The notes: generated from the sequence alone by a model not told the origin. 64,000 nt of DNA from Berberis thunbergii (GCA_003290165.1 QNQO01005889.1:19573-83572); one strand, 5' to 3'; numbered from the stretch's first letter, positions 36,598 to 49,599 are shown. Numbers and translations: made by a program.

Positions 36598-37170
36598 TGG
36601 TATTCTTACTTGTAAATATTGTACATTGTATTAACGGAGGTTATTAATTTATCAGGTATTGAATTATCAAGGTACTACTGTAGTTGGCCCATGTACTAGG
36701 AGAAAAATTAGTTATGATAAAAATTGGAATTAGCTTATTCATTTTAGTTAAATAGACTAATTAATCTTAATAAGCTATCTAACAAAACACAACGGACTTA
36801 AAACTTATCTTATGATGTCATAGTTTATCTTTGTATGGCTTGGATTTCTAGAGATGAGGTCATCTCAAGAAATTTTGTGGTGGTTATAATCCAATTTACA
36901 CACACCTCACTGTCCCTCATCTCATCCCATTTGTTTGCCTAATGGAAAAGAACTTTAAATTCCTCCACCCTTTTTACATCTCTAGCTCTACTCTCTGTCT
37001 CTCCAACTCTTCTTCTCCAACAACTTCACATCTTTCTCTCTTAGCGTTTTGGTTCGGATCGAATCTATCCCGCAACACTCTCACGGCAAGCATGATGCCT
37101 CCAAAGTCTCTAATTCTATTCCTTCTTTTCCCGAAAATCTCTTCATCTCATTCATCTTTAGGTGTGCTTA

Positions 37171-38410
37171 ATTGGTGACTTATCAGAAATCCTACACAGC
37201 TCAATGTCAATATTAGATGGCATGGTAGGCAGTGATTAAAGGCGTGCTTGGTTGCATTGAGATCAATTTCATCTTATCCATGTTAGATCACATATTTCTA
37301 ATACTAATTGGTCAAAATGTGGGGGACCATCTATCACAAATTTAGATTCAAATTCTTTTGGGTGTTGTTTGGGGGGGGGGGGGGGGGGGGGGGGGTTCGA
37401 GTACAACTCTCAACATTGATTAAAAAAAAAATTAGAATTGATGATGGTTCCCCCATTTTAATCAAGTTAGCCTTAGAAATGTGTGATTCTCCATAATAAT
37501 TTATTAATTTATCAAGGTATTCTTATTTTCTATAAAATACTGTACATTGTATTTAGTTTCTTGTTTACAAACTAACAATTTTATGTAGTTGTAACAAAGA
37601 AAAATTCATGAATCTACTATTTTTCCGAAAATAGATTGTACATTGTACTATATTATTCATTTTATGAACATTTAACCAAGAAAAAATTCTATTTTAATAA
37701 AAAAAAGTTATAGTAGAAAACAATGATTGAGTCACATTTAGGACGACCTCATAGTTGAATCATATGCATTGTCTTAAAAAATTATTACTTTATTGAATCT
37801 TTAATAATGATTATCTTATAAATTTAGCGAATTATTAATTTAGCCCGAGATCCCCAAGTCGGGATCGACCAAATAAATTAATGGAGGTTATTAATTTATC
37901 AGGTATTGAATTATCAAGGTATTATGTAGTTGGCCCATGTACTAGGAGAAAAATTAGTTATGATAAAAATTGAGGTTAGCTTATCTTTTTTAGTTAAATA
38001 GACTTGTTAGTAGATAATCTTATAAGCTATCTAACAAAACAAAACGAACTTAAAACTTATCTTATGATGTCATAGTTTATCTTTGTATGGCTGAGATCTC
38101 TAGAAATGAGGTCATCTCAAGCAATTTTGTGGCTAGTTATAATCCAATTTACACACCTCAGCCCCTCGTCTCATCCATTTGTTTGCCTAATGAGAAGAAC
38201 TCTGAACTCTTTGTACGTCTCTAGCTCTACTCTCTGTCTCTCCAATTCTTCTTCTCCAACAACTTTTTCTCTCAGCGTTTTGGTTCGGATCAGATCTATC
38301 CCAATTCCACAACACCCTCATGGCAAGCATGACGTCTCCAAAGTCTCTAATTCTATTCCTTTTTTCCATAAAATCTCTTCTTTCATTCATTCATGTTTAG
38401 GTGGTTAATT
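37171..38410. repeat. Tandem duplication, copy 2 (empty hAT site)
   Basis: Starts TGACTTATCAGAAATCC at about 37171 and ends TTTAGGTGGTTAATTGG near 38415. It is homologous to copy 1 without the hAT element. It also has an extra AT-rich stretch of about 450 bp (about 37396-37880) after the poly-G tract. Its 25-base poly-G tract is at 37371-37395. Confidence 0.85.
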
Positions 38411-41069
38411 GGCGATGGATTTTTTTATTTAGGGCATGGCTAGCGGTGATTCAGGGCATAGTTATGGTTAGTTTACGGAAAGTTTAGTTGATTTAGAAAA
38501 TCAATCGTTTGGTTAGGACATGGTGATGGGTTTAGGGCATCTCATACATTTTGATTTGATTCCAATTAGTGGAAACATTTTTTGAAGAATAAATGTTTAT
38601 TTCAATTGGTGGAAATCTCTGGTAATATGTGTTTGTTTGAATTGATTTGGGCATCTCTATATAAAATGAAAGTTGGTTAAAGGAATATTAAAGAAGAGAT
38701 CTATGTTATTAAATTAGTGATTAAACTTCGATAATCTCTTCTCACTAGTAGAACATTACGACTTTTTAATTAATCGTTTAAATAATCTCTTGGTCAACTA
38801 ATCGGTGATTTTTTATTAATTTATCGATTAATCACAATAATCACTTTCAAAACTCACCGATTAATTGATCCATGGCAATGTATTATAAATAAATGTGAAA
38901 ACAATTTAAGGTCTTTTGTAAGATTGTTGTTTTACCTTAACCTCATCAAGAACGGTAAAAAGAATAACAAGCAAAACTACAAAATTTGGAGTCACGTCTT
39001 TATCTGACATTGAATCTGAATTTGTTACAATCTGCCTTAAATTGTGAAAAGTGATGCTTACTACTTCAATACACATTAATTTATCTTCTAAAATGTATTA
39101 CTTAGATGTATAAAGAAATATATTTATAAAATATCGATTAATTCTAATAATTTCAGTTAATCTCATATTGTTCCTTAACCAATTAGGGTCTGATTGACAA
39201 AGTAACTACATAGGGAGAGACGTATTGAGAGCTTTGAAGAGGCAGTAGAGAAGATGCAAGGAAGAGATCGAGAGAATATGAAATCAGATTTGCTTAAAAG
39301 AAATTATGATTTTCGTTTGGAATATGAATTATAGGGTTTTTTTAAACTATCCTTAATCAAGGTAACCACTGAATACAATAAAAAAGAAATACATTTAATA
39401 AAAAAAAAGTAAGAAATCCAACTCTAATCTAGACATCCAAACCACTCTTAGTCAAGTTGTTCGAAGCTAAACCCGGCTTCATTCTCATCTCCACAACCCA
39501 AGCAAGTTCAATCCTATCGTTCGCACTAACGACAACTACGTCATGATGAGTAATTCCATTCCCCAACAATATGAAAGTAAAGTAGACATTATTATAGGAT
39601 ATTTTTTTTATTTTAAGCATTGATATTCCATGTTATGGTATACAATAATATATGTAAATCGTGTAAATTTTGTGTTACTATGCTAACCAAATATTACTTC
39701 CTTAAATTTTAGGTCTGACTTGTGATTTCATTGTTAAAAAGATGAAACAAAAAAGTTAATTAGGGAAGTTAATTGAAATGTGGGTCCAACGGGTTTATAA
39801 GCTCGGTTTACTCGTGCTCGGTAACGACTCGGTCAAGGACGAAATACCGAGTAAACCGATTAATCGGAGATTTTTTGGAAAATCGATCAGTATTATTAAT
39901 AAAAAAAAATTATATTTGTTCCTAGTAACTCTTAAATTAGCAAAAAAAATATATATATAAAAATTCACAAATTCAGCCCTTTAAATATCAAGAAATATTT
40001 TTTTACCACAGCCTTTTAATTCAAGAGTTAAGCGTGATGTATAACAAGAGCAGTTAGTTTTTTGTGTTGTACAACTTCTTCACGTGAAGTATATAAATGT
40101 TTGTTCTCAATCATTCAATCTCTCTCACTTTGAAGACCCCCAATCCCAACCCCAACACCAAGCAACAATATATCAACACACAATAGATCAACAAGAATAC
40201 AATAAAAAAAAAAGGAATGCAGCTGCTGCTCCAGCGGAGTGAAATCGCAGGCTGATCCCTTCACCTCTCGATCTTCGTGTCTCACCATTGCAAGTATGTT
40301 CTCCACTTCTCCCTCAATCCTTTTCCTCCTCCTTCTCAATCTTTCTCGGATCAAGAGGTTGGGTGAAGTCTGTTAAAAGTTTAAAAAATAAAAAACCCTG
40401 AGTCGAACCAATTAAGTTGATAGGGTTCGAGTTTACCAATTTTACCGAGTTTTACAATCCGAGTATTGACTAATGATTTTCTGAATAATAATAATAACTC
40501 AACCTCTTGTTAGATACCGATTAATCAGTGATTAAACACCCACCCAGTTTATAGAAGTCAAAACATGTGACAAAAAACCCTCCTTGCTTCGATTTTTACA
40601 TGGCTTTTAGGTGGTGGGACAAAAACAAAAATTTCAAATTAGTTGAAAGGCGTTTGAGGTGATGGGTGAAAAACTGAAGATACAAGTAGAAAGAGATGCA
40701 GTGGAGTTCTCCACATGGAATTATGAGGACTTTTAACTTTGCCTAGTAAAATGCCCATCATCCCTCCTTTCAACCTGAAGTTAAAAGATGGACAAAGTTA
40801 AAATTGAAAACCTTGGCTGAGGCGGATTGGTCCGTGACAAAATACACAGACCAAATTCCAGTTCCTCAGGAAAGGTTATAGGGTTCATATATAATATATA
40901 TATAGGTATTGTCTACCAAACCCTAGATACTCTGGTATTACACTAATCATTGACTTTCACGTAGAAGATTGGAAATACAGATGAACATTGAAGTCTAGCT
41001 ATTAGCCAATGTAAAGCCATACCAAACAGAGGTACATGCAGCAGTAATGGAAGAAACAGTAAGTCCCAG
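38411..41069. other. No gene seen; decayed transposon-like words
   Basis: About 2.7 kb within the FabG gene span. CGATTAATCGG/ACCGAGT-type words cluster at about 38760-38880, 39790-39890 and 40420-40530 and suggest the remains of a DNA transposon family, but no paired ends were found. Short ORFs have no domain. This is where the missing FabG exons would be expected. Confidence 0.35.
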
Positions 41070-41240
41070 GGCCTGGTGAAACCAGCGAGGCTACGGCCTG
41101 GGAGGGGTGAAATTACACTTTTGCCCCCTCCTTTTTAAATACTTTTTATAAAAAGTTGTTAAAGAGGGAGGGCAATAGTGTAAATGCGCCCTCCCAGGCA
41201 GTCAACCTCGCTGGATTTCCCAGGCCATTTAGAATTTCTC
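41070..41240. mobile_element. Small MITE related to the nearby Mutator-like element
   Basis: Inverted ends: GGCCTGGTGAAACCAGCGAG (from 41070), and on the other side, read inward from 41226, GGCCTGGGAAATCCAGCGAG. Inner parts also pair (GGGAGGG..TTACACT.TTGCCC). Outside the right arm the sequence read inward from 41240 is GAGAAATTCTAAATGGCC, close to the first 18 bases of the Mutator-like element at 41342 (GAGAAATTCTACATGGCC). It lies in the FabG intron beside exon 41312-41280. A target duplication was not clear. Confidence 0.65.
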
Positions 41241-41341
41241 TGGTCCCAAATAATGGCAAGAATACATTTGAACAAGTACCTTCCTCTTTTTCACCATAAT
41301 TTTTGCCGCTGCCTGCAAGAGAGCAGATAAATCTCAGTTAC

Positions 41342-43729
41342 GAGAAATTCTACATGGCCCGTGGTCATGGCCCGTCCCATGGGACGGACCCTCCCAGGCA
41401 CGTGCCTTTGGGAGGGCGTCTCGCAGTGGTTTGCTTGCAAATGAAAGCCTCAACTAGCATTCCGAAAGCACAATGAAAGCCCAGTGGTAATGTTCTTTCT
41501 CTTGTTGTCTTCACTTCAGCTTCTTCACAGAGCAAATGAAAGCCCCTAACCCTTCTTCATCGACTCCTGCCTCGCCAACTTTCTCGCCTCCTACACTGCT
41601 CATCGAATCCTCCACTCCTCCTCCGCCACTTCTCGCCTCCTCACTGCTCATCGACTCCTCCACTCCTTCTCCTCGACTGCTCCTCCTCCTCGTGGGCTGC
41701 TGCTCCTCCTCCTCCTCGCGGCTGCTCCTCCTCCTCCTCCTCCTCGCACTGCTCCTCCTCTTTGGGCAATAAATGAAATGTGCATCACAATCGACCATAA
41801 CATGCTTTTTTTGCACAAATATTAGTATCCACCCCCAGAGTATGCTTTAAGATCTACAGTTCTTGAGGGATTTTTAATAAAAAACAATCCTGTTGCAAAG
41901 TTTGGTAATGAGATTGGTAAACAACAAAATTGGTAGACGTTCTATTTTATCTGATTATTTGTGAATGTTGTATGGGTCGATGAGAAAACTGAAAACATAA
42001 TGTAGTCATTTTCCCTATGATATCAACTTCATCCAGTGAGGGATTTTCTGATGGTTGGATAAGTGATCATTTGTCCAGAATGATTCCAAGGCAGAAATAT
42101 TTTTCCCTAGAAATGCAAAACAATTTTAAATGAATAACTTGAGTACAATGTAAGTTCATAGTTTACTTGAGATCCAGTGAGAGTTGCACTTGATACTAAA
42201 GGAGTAATTATAACTTGAGTATAAGTGTTGAGACCACAAATAGGAGAGAATATAGAACAAAGGATTGATTCAAGTATGCCATTCTGACATTGTGATTCAG
42301 ATCTGCTTTGCTATTAGCAGTCAGACACTGACTTTATTTTGATTCTTGTTTTGCAGATTTGGAGCTTGAATGCAAATTCAATTGATCAGAATCAACTATA
42401 CTTCAGAGAACATTCTTGTCAAATGGGTGATTCACAAAGAGAAGCAGGGAAAATGATATATGAACAGGCTGTTTAGAATGAACTGATGTGAAAATGCAGA
42501 GAAGTGTAGCAGAAGGAGAAAAATGATTTTGTATTAGAAAGATAGCTAATGCTATCTGTATAAAGAGATTACAAATAAATGAATCAATCTCTCTTCTTGT
42601 TCCCAAAATCTGTAATAAAAATGATTTGAGCTCCTCTGTTTCATTACATAACTTGATCTCATGAATGGGAAATTGAATGGAATGTCATGGGGTTTCATCA
42701 GGACCAAACTGATCCCATGAGGGTTGTTATACTTAAAAGCTCATCAAATATGACAGTTACTAAGGTTAATCAAATCTTCGAGCTTCCAGCATACCTCAAC
42801 TAGCATTCCACCCAGTGGTAATTGTGTTTCTTCAGTGATAGGAGCATCAAAGGATGGCCACAAGCAGTGGAGAAGTCATTTCGGATTCGGCTGAAATTCC
42901 AAAAAAAAGGAACTCCTATGTTTTACATTTGTTCTTGATTGAAGGATGAGATGCATTCGCAGGCACGGTTACATCTGCAGGACTACCTTGGCATGAGCCG
43001 TGGCGAGTAGTGTCTCCGTGCTCTCCTCTGCTGAACCCACTTCTCCACCTTGAAACGGGTTGAACCATTGCTGTTCTCGAGACTCGATTCATTTTGGCTT
43101 GTGAACTAGTTTCTTGGTAGAGCTAACAAGTCGCCTCCTTCACGTATTGGTTCCTCATGTAACCTTGTGCACTCACTCTTCAGGTGTCACAATCGTCGTG
43201 TGCATCTGTTCTTGCTCCTTGAAGTTCAGAGAGTTTAGGCCCTGATGAGTTCTGTTCTTTGAGTCCATTCAAGCAAACAGGCCAAGAAATAGAACCAACA
43301 GGAACTGGAAGCGGACTTGCAGCTAGAGAAGTCGGATTAAACGCTCCTTCTGCTCCATGTACAGATTCGATTACACGTTGCAGCTTTGTTAGAGATCGAT
43401 TAACCCTGTTGATCAAATGGAATACAAGGTTTTGGGTGCATACGAGAATACGAGCAGTCGAGGAGGAGGAGCAGCAGCCACGAGGAGGAGGAGCAGTCGA
43501 GGAGGAGGAGTGGAGGAGTCGATGAGCAGTGAGGAGGCGAGAAGTTGCGAGGAGGAGTCGATGAAGAAGGTTAGGGCTTTCATTTGCTCTGTGAAGAAGC
43601 TGAAGTGAAGAACAAACAAGAGAAATTTTTTTGCAAGCAAACCACGTGCGAGACGCCCTCCCAAAGGCACGTGCCTGGAGGGTCCGTCCCATGGGACGGG
43701 CCATGACCACGGGCCAGCTAGATTTTTCG
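41342..43729. mobile_element. Mutator-like element with long inverted repeats and 9 bp duplication
   Basis: A 2388 bp element flanked by perfect 9 bp copies of CTCAGTTAC (41333-41341 and 43730-43738), the size expected of Mutator-like elements. Inverted ends begin GAGAAATTCTACATGGCCCG and (inward) CGAAAAATCTAGCTGGCCCG. They continue for roughly 300-400 bp, including CCATGGGACGGACCCTCC, GGCACGTGCC and a (TCC/TCG)-rich stretch at 41570-41760 mirrored at 43440-43560. There is no transposase. The interior (41800-43400) is non-repetitive; its right part (about 42840-43400) has long minus-strand open stretches (ESVHGAEGAFNPTSLAASPL) that might be captured gene sequence, unidentified. It sits in an intron of the dead FabG gene between exons 43888-43794 and 41312-41280. 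Confidence 0.92.
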
Positions 43730-44559
43730 CTCAGTTACAGCTAAGAAAAAAAGACTTCTATTGAATCACTTCAACTGATGAAGGCACACATATCTGTGTA
43801 CAGAGAAATACACCTGTAAGATTCTAATCAATGACACCCTGCCACGGTTGCTTCTTTATCCTCATCAATAAACCATCTCAAGTGATTCCTGGAAACATGG
43901 TTAAATAGTTGGAAAAAGAAATGAATATATCGAATTGAAATGGGCAGATTTTAAGACAAAAAACTCAATAACCTGCATTATTAATCAATATATTGACTGC
44001 TCCCCAAGCATCAACTGCCTATAAAGTAGATATACAATGCCATGGCATCATATTGCAGCTAGTATAATAGCAATTTTGGAAATTTTCCCTAGGTCAATCA
44101 AAAGGTAAAATGAGTTCATGCTCACAGTTTTACGTCTTCTTCTTTTGAAATATCTCCACCAAAAGTAAGAGCCTGACCGCCGAATGCTTCAATTGCAGGG
44201 CAAAATACTTGACATCACCAACTCATGTATTGAGCATAAGCAATAGATTAACTGAGAGGGATAGAGAAAATGTCAAATACTACAGCACAGTTGCAGAACA
44301 TTGGATAAGGTTATGAACTGAAGAAATTCTGAGCAGAAGATATATATTCATAATAAATGCCATTGATCATATATATGAAGATGACACGAGACAAACAACC
44401 GAACTATTGAAGCTTGAGTAACTAGTAATATGTAAAGCGTATAAAATACTTTCGATAGAGGAAACAACATGCACATACCAGTATTGGCCAAGTGCGCGGA
44501 ACACACCTCTGTAAACTAAATATCTATTCCATCCAAGCGATCGGATATTTCTTTTAATT

Positions 44560-44705
44560 TATGTGCTAATCAAAGGCACGCCTAGGCGAAGTGCAATTTG
44601 GCCGCCTCACCTAGCACGTAATGTACTAGCGAGGGTGATGCCATGCTAAGATATAGCCTCAACCGCCTCGCCTAACTAACACCTTGACCACCTCACCTCC
44701 TCATG
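44560..44705. mobile_element. Diverged fragment of the GGCGAGGCG hAT family
   Basis: Words CACGCCTAGGCG, GCCGCCTCACC, CCGCCTCGCC and CACCTCCTCATGAGG resemble the subterminal part of the hAT element at 35567-36485. No complete ends are seen. Confidence 0.4.
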
Positions 44706-45130
44706 AGGTTGAGATTGTGTATTTTTTACTCCAAGACTCACAAGCCAACCCTCTTATTCCCTTATTCTTTTTTCTTCCGTTTCTCTTTTTAAGATTTCTG
44801 CTGAACCATACTTCATAACAACACAATCACACTAAATGCATATCTATATGTGAGTTGCAATGATTAAGGACCGCCATATGGAGGGCAGGACGTATTGCTC
44901 TCCAGGTAAAGATGAACAAAGGCAGTTTATCCTACTAGAATAAGTGGACTCAAGCTGAACACAACACTTCAAGTATATAAGTCATAACCACCAAGATCAG
45001 AATTAGAAAATACCTAAAATAAGATCACTTCCCTATGTACACAAACTAAATACTCATGATTATTATTTGTTTACCCTCTTTGGAAAACTCTTCAGCCTCT
45101 TTTGAGAATCTCACATAATTCACCCAAAAC

Positions 45131-46856
45131 CTGGCATAACATCAAGAATTGTAATCAGAGTTATATTCAAGGATAACCGATGAAACAAAAGTTAGGGTTG
45201 CTATATATCAAAAACATGATGAAGTTACATTCAGAGCAATTTTATCAATGCCAAAATAGACTACCAGACTGGCAAACAAAATGCTAGATTTTCTTTTTAA
45301 ATTACAAAAATATAAAAAAAAAATTGGACGAAAATATGTACAGATTTATGACTATTTCATTATTATATCATAATAAAATGTTTGTCATTAAACTACTAAA
45401 TACTAGGAAACCTACCTTGCGACTTTGATATGCAAAAACTATAGCCAGTTATAAATGATAGCGATTAAAAAAGAGAGAAAAGGAATGATATGGGACCATA
45501 TAGAAAGAAACATTAAAATTCAAAGAGAATGTTCATCTTGGGTTGCTTGATCACTTAATACTCAAATCAACCCAGCTCCATAATAGCTCAATAGTCGTGG
45601 TATCAATAATATTTGTGAGGTACATGTCATGATTAAAGTTGAGACATATAGCTAGGGAAATCTTGGAGATCTCTATATGAAAGCTCAAACATACGATTGA
45701 AGTTTTTGGGTCTAACAGTATATTAACATGGAAAAGTAAATAAAGAAGCCACCAACATCTATTTAGAATTTAGACTGTAACATGTAGGGCATTAAGAGCG
45801 CTGAAAACTATCATCATCAATAATCTTATAATATATCCTGAGATACCTACAATAAGCCAATCTCACCTTTCAACTCAATAATATTATTTGTGAAGGTATA
45901 CGTCTTGGTATTTTTCTCATCTCTAACATGTAAATCTTAAATCTTTTTTCTTTCAAGTTAGAGCAACAGTCAGCATCAGTCTATTCAATTGTCACCATTC
46001 TCATGGATCCTTTTGTGGCACTTTCAAAAGGGCAAAACATCTCAGATAACTTTCCTTCATTGTATATTGAGGAATCAAGATATAAACACAATATAAAACA
46101 AGAAAAGCTTCCGATTGGTATTCAGTTAAATTGTTTATACCAAGATTTACCAGTGTATGTGTAACCATTACTCCTGGTCTTGTAAACCAAAGTGTATGTG
46201 TAACCATTACTCCTGGTCTCGTAAACCCAATAACCAGCTTGTTCAAACTTGGGATTTTAATGACCTCTAGTGAACTCTTCCTTCTGTTAGATTAGTTTCT
46301 GTTGCATGATAAACAGTCCCCCACTTTGCCAACCTAATTATCAAAACTCGAGCAATTGCGTCCTGTTTATGGATATATAATATAAATCTCAGGGGACATT
46401 TCTTGCAAAACAACTTCAACTAGTCTTGAATACCACCAGATGCATTGAATAAAATTAGGGTTTCTGTAAAATCTTTAATCCTGCTTATTTTAAAAGCCTT
46501 GGGAATTTCCCTTCAAACTTAGTTTTGACATCACTTTTCTCTAATTCTGTCCAGTAGTACTGTGTTGACATATAACATACCACCAATACGGCTCACTGAA
46601 GATGAAAATTAAGCCCACCTATAAGTTATCAAATTCAGTAAAAGTAGGAAACTGCAAATTATTGATGCAACCCAACAGTTTAGCTGGAAATGTCAAATCA
46701 CGTTAATCAGAAACTGTTGTGACAATGGCTCACAATCTTATTTGTAACACAAGCAATTTGCATTATAAGCAAATATAATATAATGGAAACTACTATCACA
46801 TAAAATAAAGGAAACAACAATCAAAGCCATAAACATTTTGACCCTATGGTATTAAT
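45131..46856. other. FabG intron sequence; one 39 bp tandem pair
   Basis: AT-rich DNA within the expanded second FabG intron. A 39 bp unit starting AGTGTATGTGTAACCATTAC is present twice in tandem (46152-46190 and 46191-46229). Nothing else is recognisable. Confidence 0.5.
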
Positions 46857-47945
46857 GGGATGTAATTGGGTATTTTAGCACACTAGTATAGTAGTATTTT
46901 AGCAGTAGCATGAGTTATATTTTTATTGCGGGATGTTAGTTTCCTATTAGGTTAGCGTTTGTTTATTAGTTAGGATGTTAATTTCCTATTAGGTTTAGGG
47001 TTTGTCTCTTGTTACTTGTTAGAGAAGTAAATAAGGCATAGGTTGCTCATTATTAATTAGTTGATTGATGAAAAGAAGTTTATTAGTTTTATTTTGTTTA
47101 TAGTCAATTTTTATTCAATTATGCATTGTTTCAATTTTGTTTATTTTACAAGATCAATTCCATCAATTGGTATCAGAGTTAAACGATTCTTATATTTGTT
47201 CGATTGAAAAAAAAAAATTGAAGATTCATTGATTTTTGACAAAGAGATGCACGCGATGTTCACAGATTTGAGGGTGGAATGAGGGTAGAGCTCAAAGAAT
47301 CATTCCCGAGGATAGATTGGGTCTTGACAGAGTGATAGAGAGTAACAAGGCCATGGGACAAACCCAAGCAGAGCCACAAGGCCACAACTAGCACTTGCAG
47401 TGCGGCGCACAACTCGTCTGTTTTGATCAACAGCCACAACCCATTGCCTTCCTTCCCGCTATCTTCAGCTACCACCATGCTATCGTCGATCAAATACCCA
47501 CAAAACCTGTTCAACAGACCAATCACCTCACACCAACTTAATCGAAAACCTTTATCAAACCCACCCAAAGTCGATCAACGGCCAATCGATCGACACACAC
47601 CAACACCGGTCCGTCGCACTGCACTTCACAACCCCAGCAGTCTCTTCTTCCACCTGCTCAGTCGCACGAATTCCAGCGACAAACCGAGTCGATTGCATTA
47701 CCATCACCGTCGCTATTTGATCGACTTCACCTGCTCCTATCCCTCTTCCACAGAGATCGATCAACCCCCCAACCCCTTCGTCCTCCATTGAAACCCCAAC
47801 ACTCTTCGTTGTCGCAGTCGGCACCACCCCTCCATAACAACCGTCGCTACTCCAAACTTTCCCCTCCCTAACCTGTGGGTGTCTGGTTGTGGAGAAAAAG
47901 ATAAAACACTTTTCAAAATAGACTTTGCTCCTATTTTAGTTTAGT

Positions 47946-49417
47946 GGGGGTATTCAATTCGGGATTGAATGGGCTCTGAAGAATTTAAATCTCGTGGATT
48001 TTAAAAGATTTCAAATGATTTTACAAATTCACTGAATTTTGATGAGTATTAAATGATTAGATTTGTAGATTTTATAAAAGTTGTTATGAATTTCTATGGA
48101 TTCTTATAATTTAATGAATTTTTATAATGTGTTATTAGTCATAGGAAACAATAAAAAAACATCACCTACATTGTTATTCATGCCAATACAAATATAAAAC
48201 ATATCTCAAACATCAATTAAACAATTGTTTGTATGTTACGAGAATTTTATTTCAAATTATAAAAAAAATAAAATACATTGAAGATAGTCCAAAAATAATA
48301 CAAATAACTATTTTACTTCAAATTGTTATTCCGCCACCTCTTGTCCCTTCTTCTTCTTCTTTTTCATCACCACCGCCACCTCTCATCATCCTCATCCTTT
48401 TTTTTTCTTCTTATTTCTTATTATTATTATTCTTCTTCTTCTCCATCAATCACCACCTCCACCTCTCATCCCACTCCACCCATTTTCATCTTCTCATTCT
48501 CAACCTCCTCCCCCTCACATTTTCTTATTCTTTGTTCTTTTCTTTTTTCTTCTTCTTCTCTTCCTCCTCCATTTTTCTCTTGTTTTTTTTCTCCTATCTT
48601 TTAATTTCTTCTTTTTTTTCCCTTGCGAAGGTTTTGGCAAGTGGGGAACCTCCGCAAGAGTGCAGAAGAAAAAAAAATGGGAAAAGAATAAAAGAGGAGA
48701 AAAAAATAGGAAAAGAAGAAAAACAAAGAGAAAGTAGAAGAAGAAATCAGAAGGAAAAAAAGAGAAACAAAAAAAGATGAAAAGAAGACGAGAAAAACAA
48801 AAATAACAGGAAGAGAATGAGAATGAGAATGAGAATGAGAATAATAATAATAATAATATAATAATAATAAATAATAATAATAATAAATAATAATAATAAT
48901 AATAACAAAAAAAAAGAACAAGAACAATAGAGAAGAGGAAGTGCGAGTGGTGGTGCAGCCAGCGGTGGTAGGGCATGGTGGTGTGGACGAAAGTTGTGGG
49001 CGAGGTGGTGCTGCTCTTGTGAAGAGATAAGAGAAGGGAAGTGGTGTGTCTTTGAAAGATCACAAAAAAAAATGGGATAGTGGCGTCCTTTAGAGGAAAT
49101 GGTGGTGTTATTTAACAATAACCAATACAAATCCGTTGAAATATGAGGGGGAAGGTTGGATTTGGAATAACTCTTGTTATATATACTTTTCATTCACAAA
49201 TCTTTCAAAATCCACAACTTTAATAAATTCATTAAAATCCACTACTTTTTAATACCCCTTGATTTTGATGGATTTTAAAACAATCATTTAAAATTGGTAT
49301 TTGAATACCCCTAGATTTACATGTATCATTTTAAATCCTTAATTGAATACCCCTGGATTTTAATAGATTTTAAAAACCAACACAATCCATTAAAATTCGT
49401 AATTGAATGCCACCCCC
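47946..49417. mobile_element. 1.47 kb element with GGGGGTATTCAATT-type inverted ends
   Basis: The left end GGGGGTATTCAATTCGGGAT and the right end (inward) GGGGGTGGCATTCAATTACG are inverted, and further ATTTTAAA/GGATTTTAAA words are mirrored. TTAGT flanks both sides (47941-47945 and 49418-49422). The middle has a pyrimidine-rich left half (48330-48610, CTT/CCT) and a purine-rich right half (48660-48840, GAA), so the strands could pair as a long imperfect hairpin. An (AAT)n/(ATA)n microsatellite lies at 48840-48905. The Ser/Phe-rich ORFs are translations of these tracts. Confidence 0.65.
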
Positions 49418-49599
49418 TTAGTCCCTAGTCTTCAATTTTTTATTAAGCCCTGGACCCCTATGGTTATTTGCCACTATAAGTCAGTAAGTATCACCACAAG
49501 CTATTGTTTCTGATCTGGTTATTTACTGGCACCAAATAGCACCCTGATAGGATTCGGCATTGGCCTCGGCCTCCTATCAGATTTACCTATACGAGGAGA

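Larger units (their letters stand above)
35458..37170. repeat. Tandem duplication, copy 1 (holds a hAT element)
   Basis: The sequence from GGCTTATCAGGAATCC (about 35470) to the TTTAGGTGTGCTTAATTGG end (about 37170) is repeated in the same order and orientation at about 37171-38410, with a few percent to tens of percent divergence and small indels. Copy 1 is longer because it contains the 919 bp hAT element. Both copies contain GTCAAAATGTGGGGGACCAT, a poly-G tract, TTGGCCCATGTACTAGGAG and a pyrimidine-rich block before a small ATG ORF (CCTCCAAAGTCTCTAATTC). Confidence 0.88.

Noticed and set aside
41511..41816. Arg/Ser-rich and Ser/Leu-rich ORFs
   Set aside because: They lie in the trinucleotide-like part of the Mutator-like element's inverted arm and are mirrored at 43413-43710.
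48229..49193. Several long ORFs (up to 183 codons) on both strands
   Set aside because: They are Ser/Leu/Phe/Lys-rich translations of CTT/GAA and AAT tracts inside a transposable element, with no domain and no codon bias.
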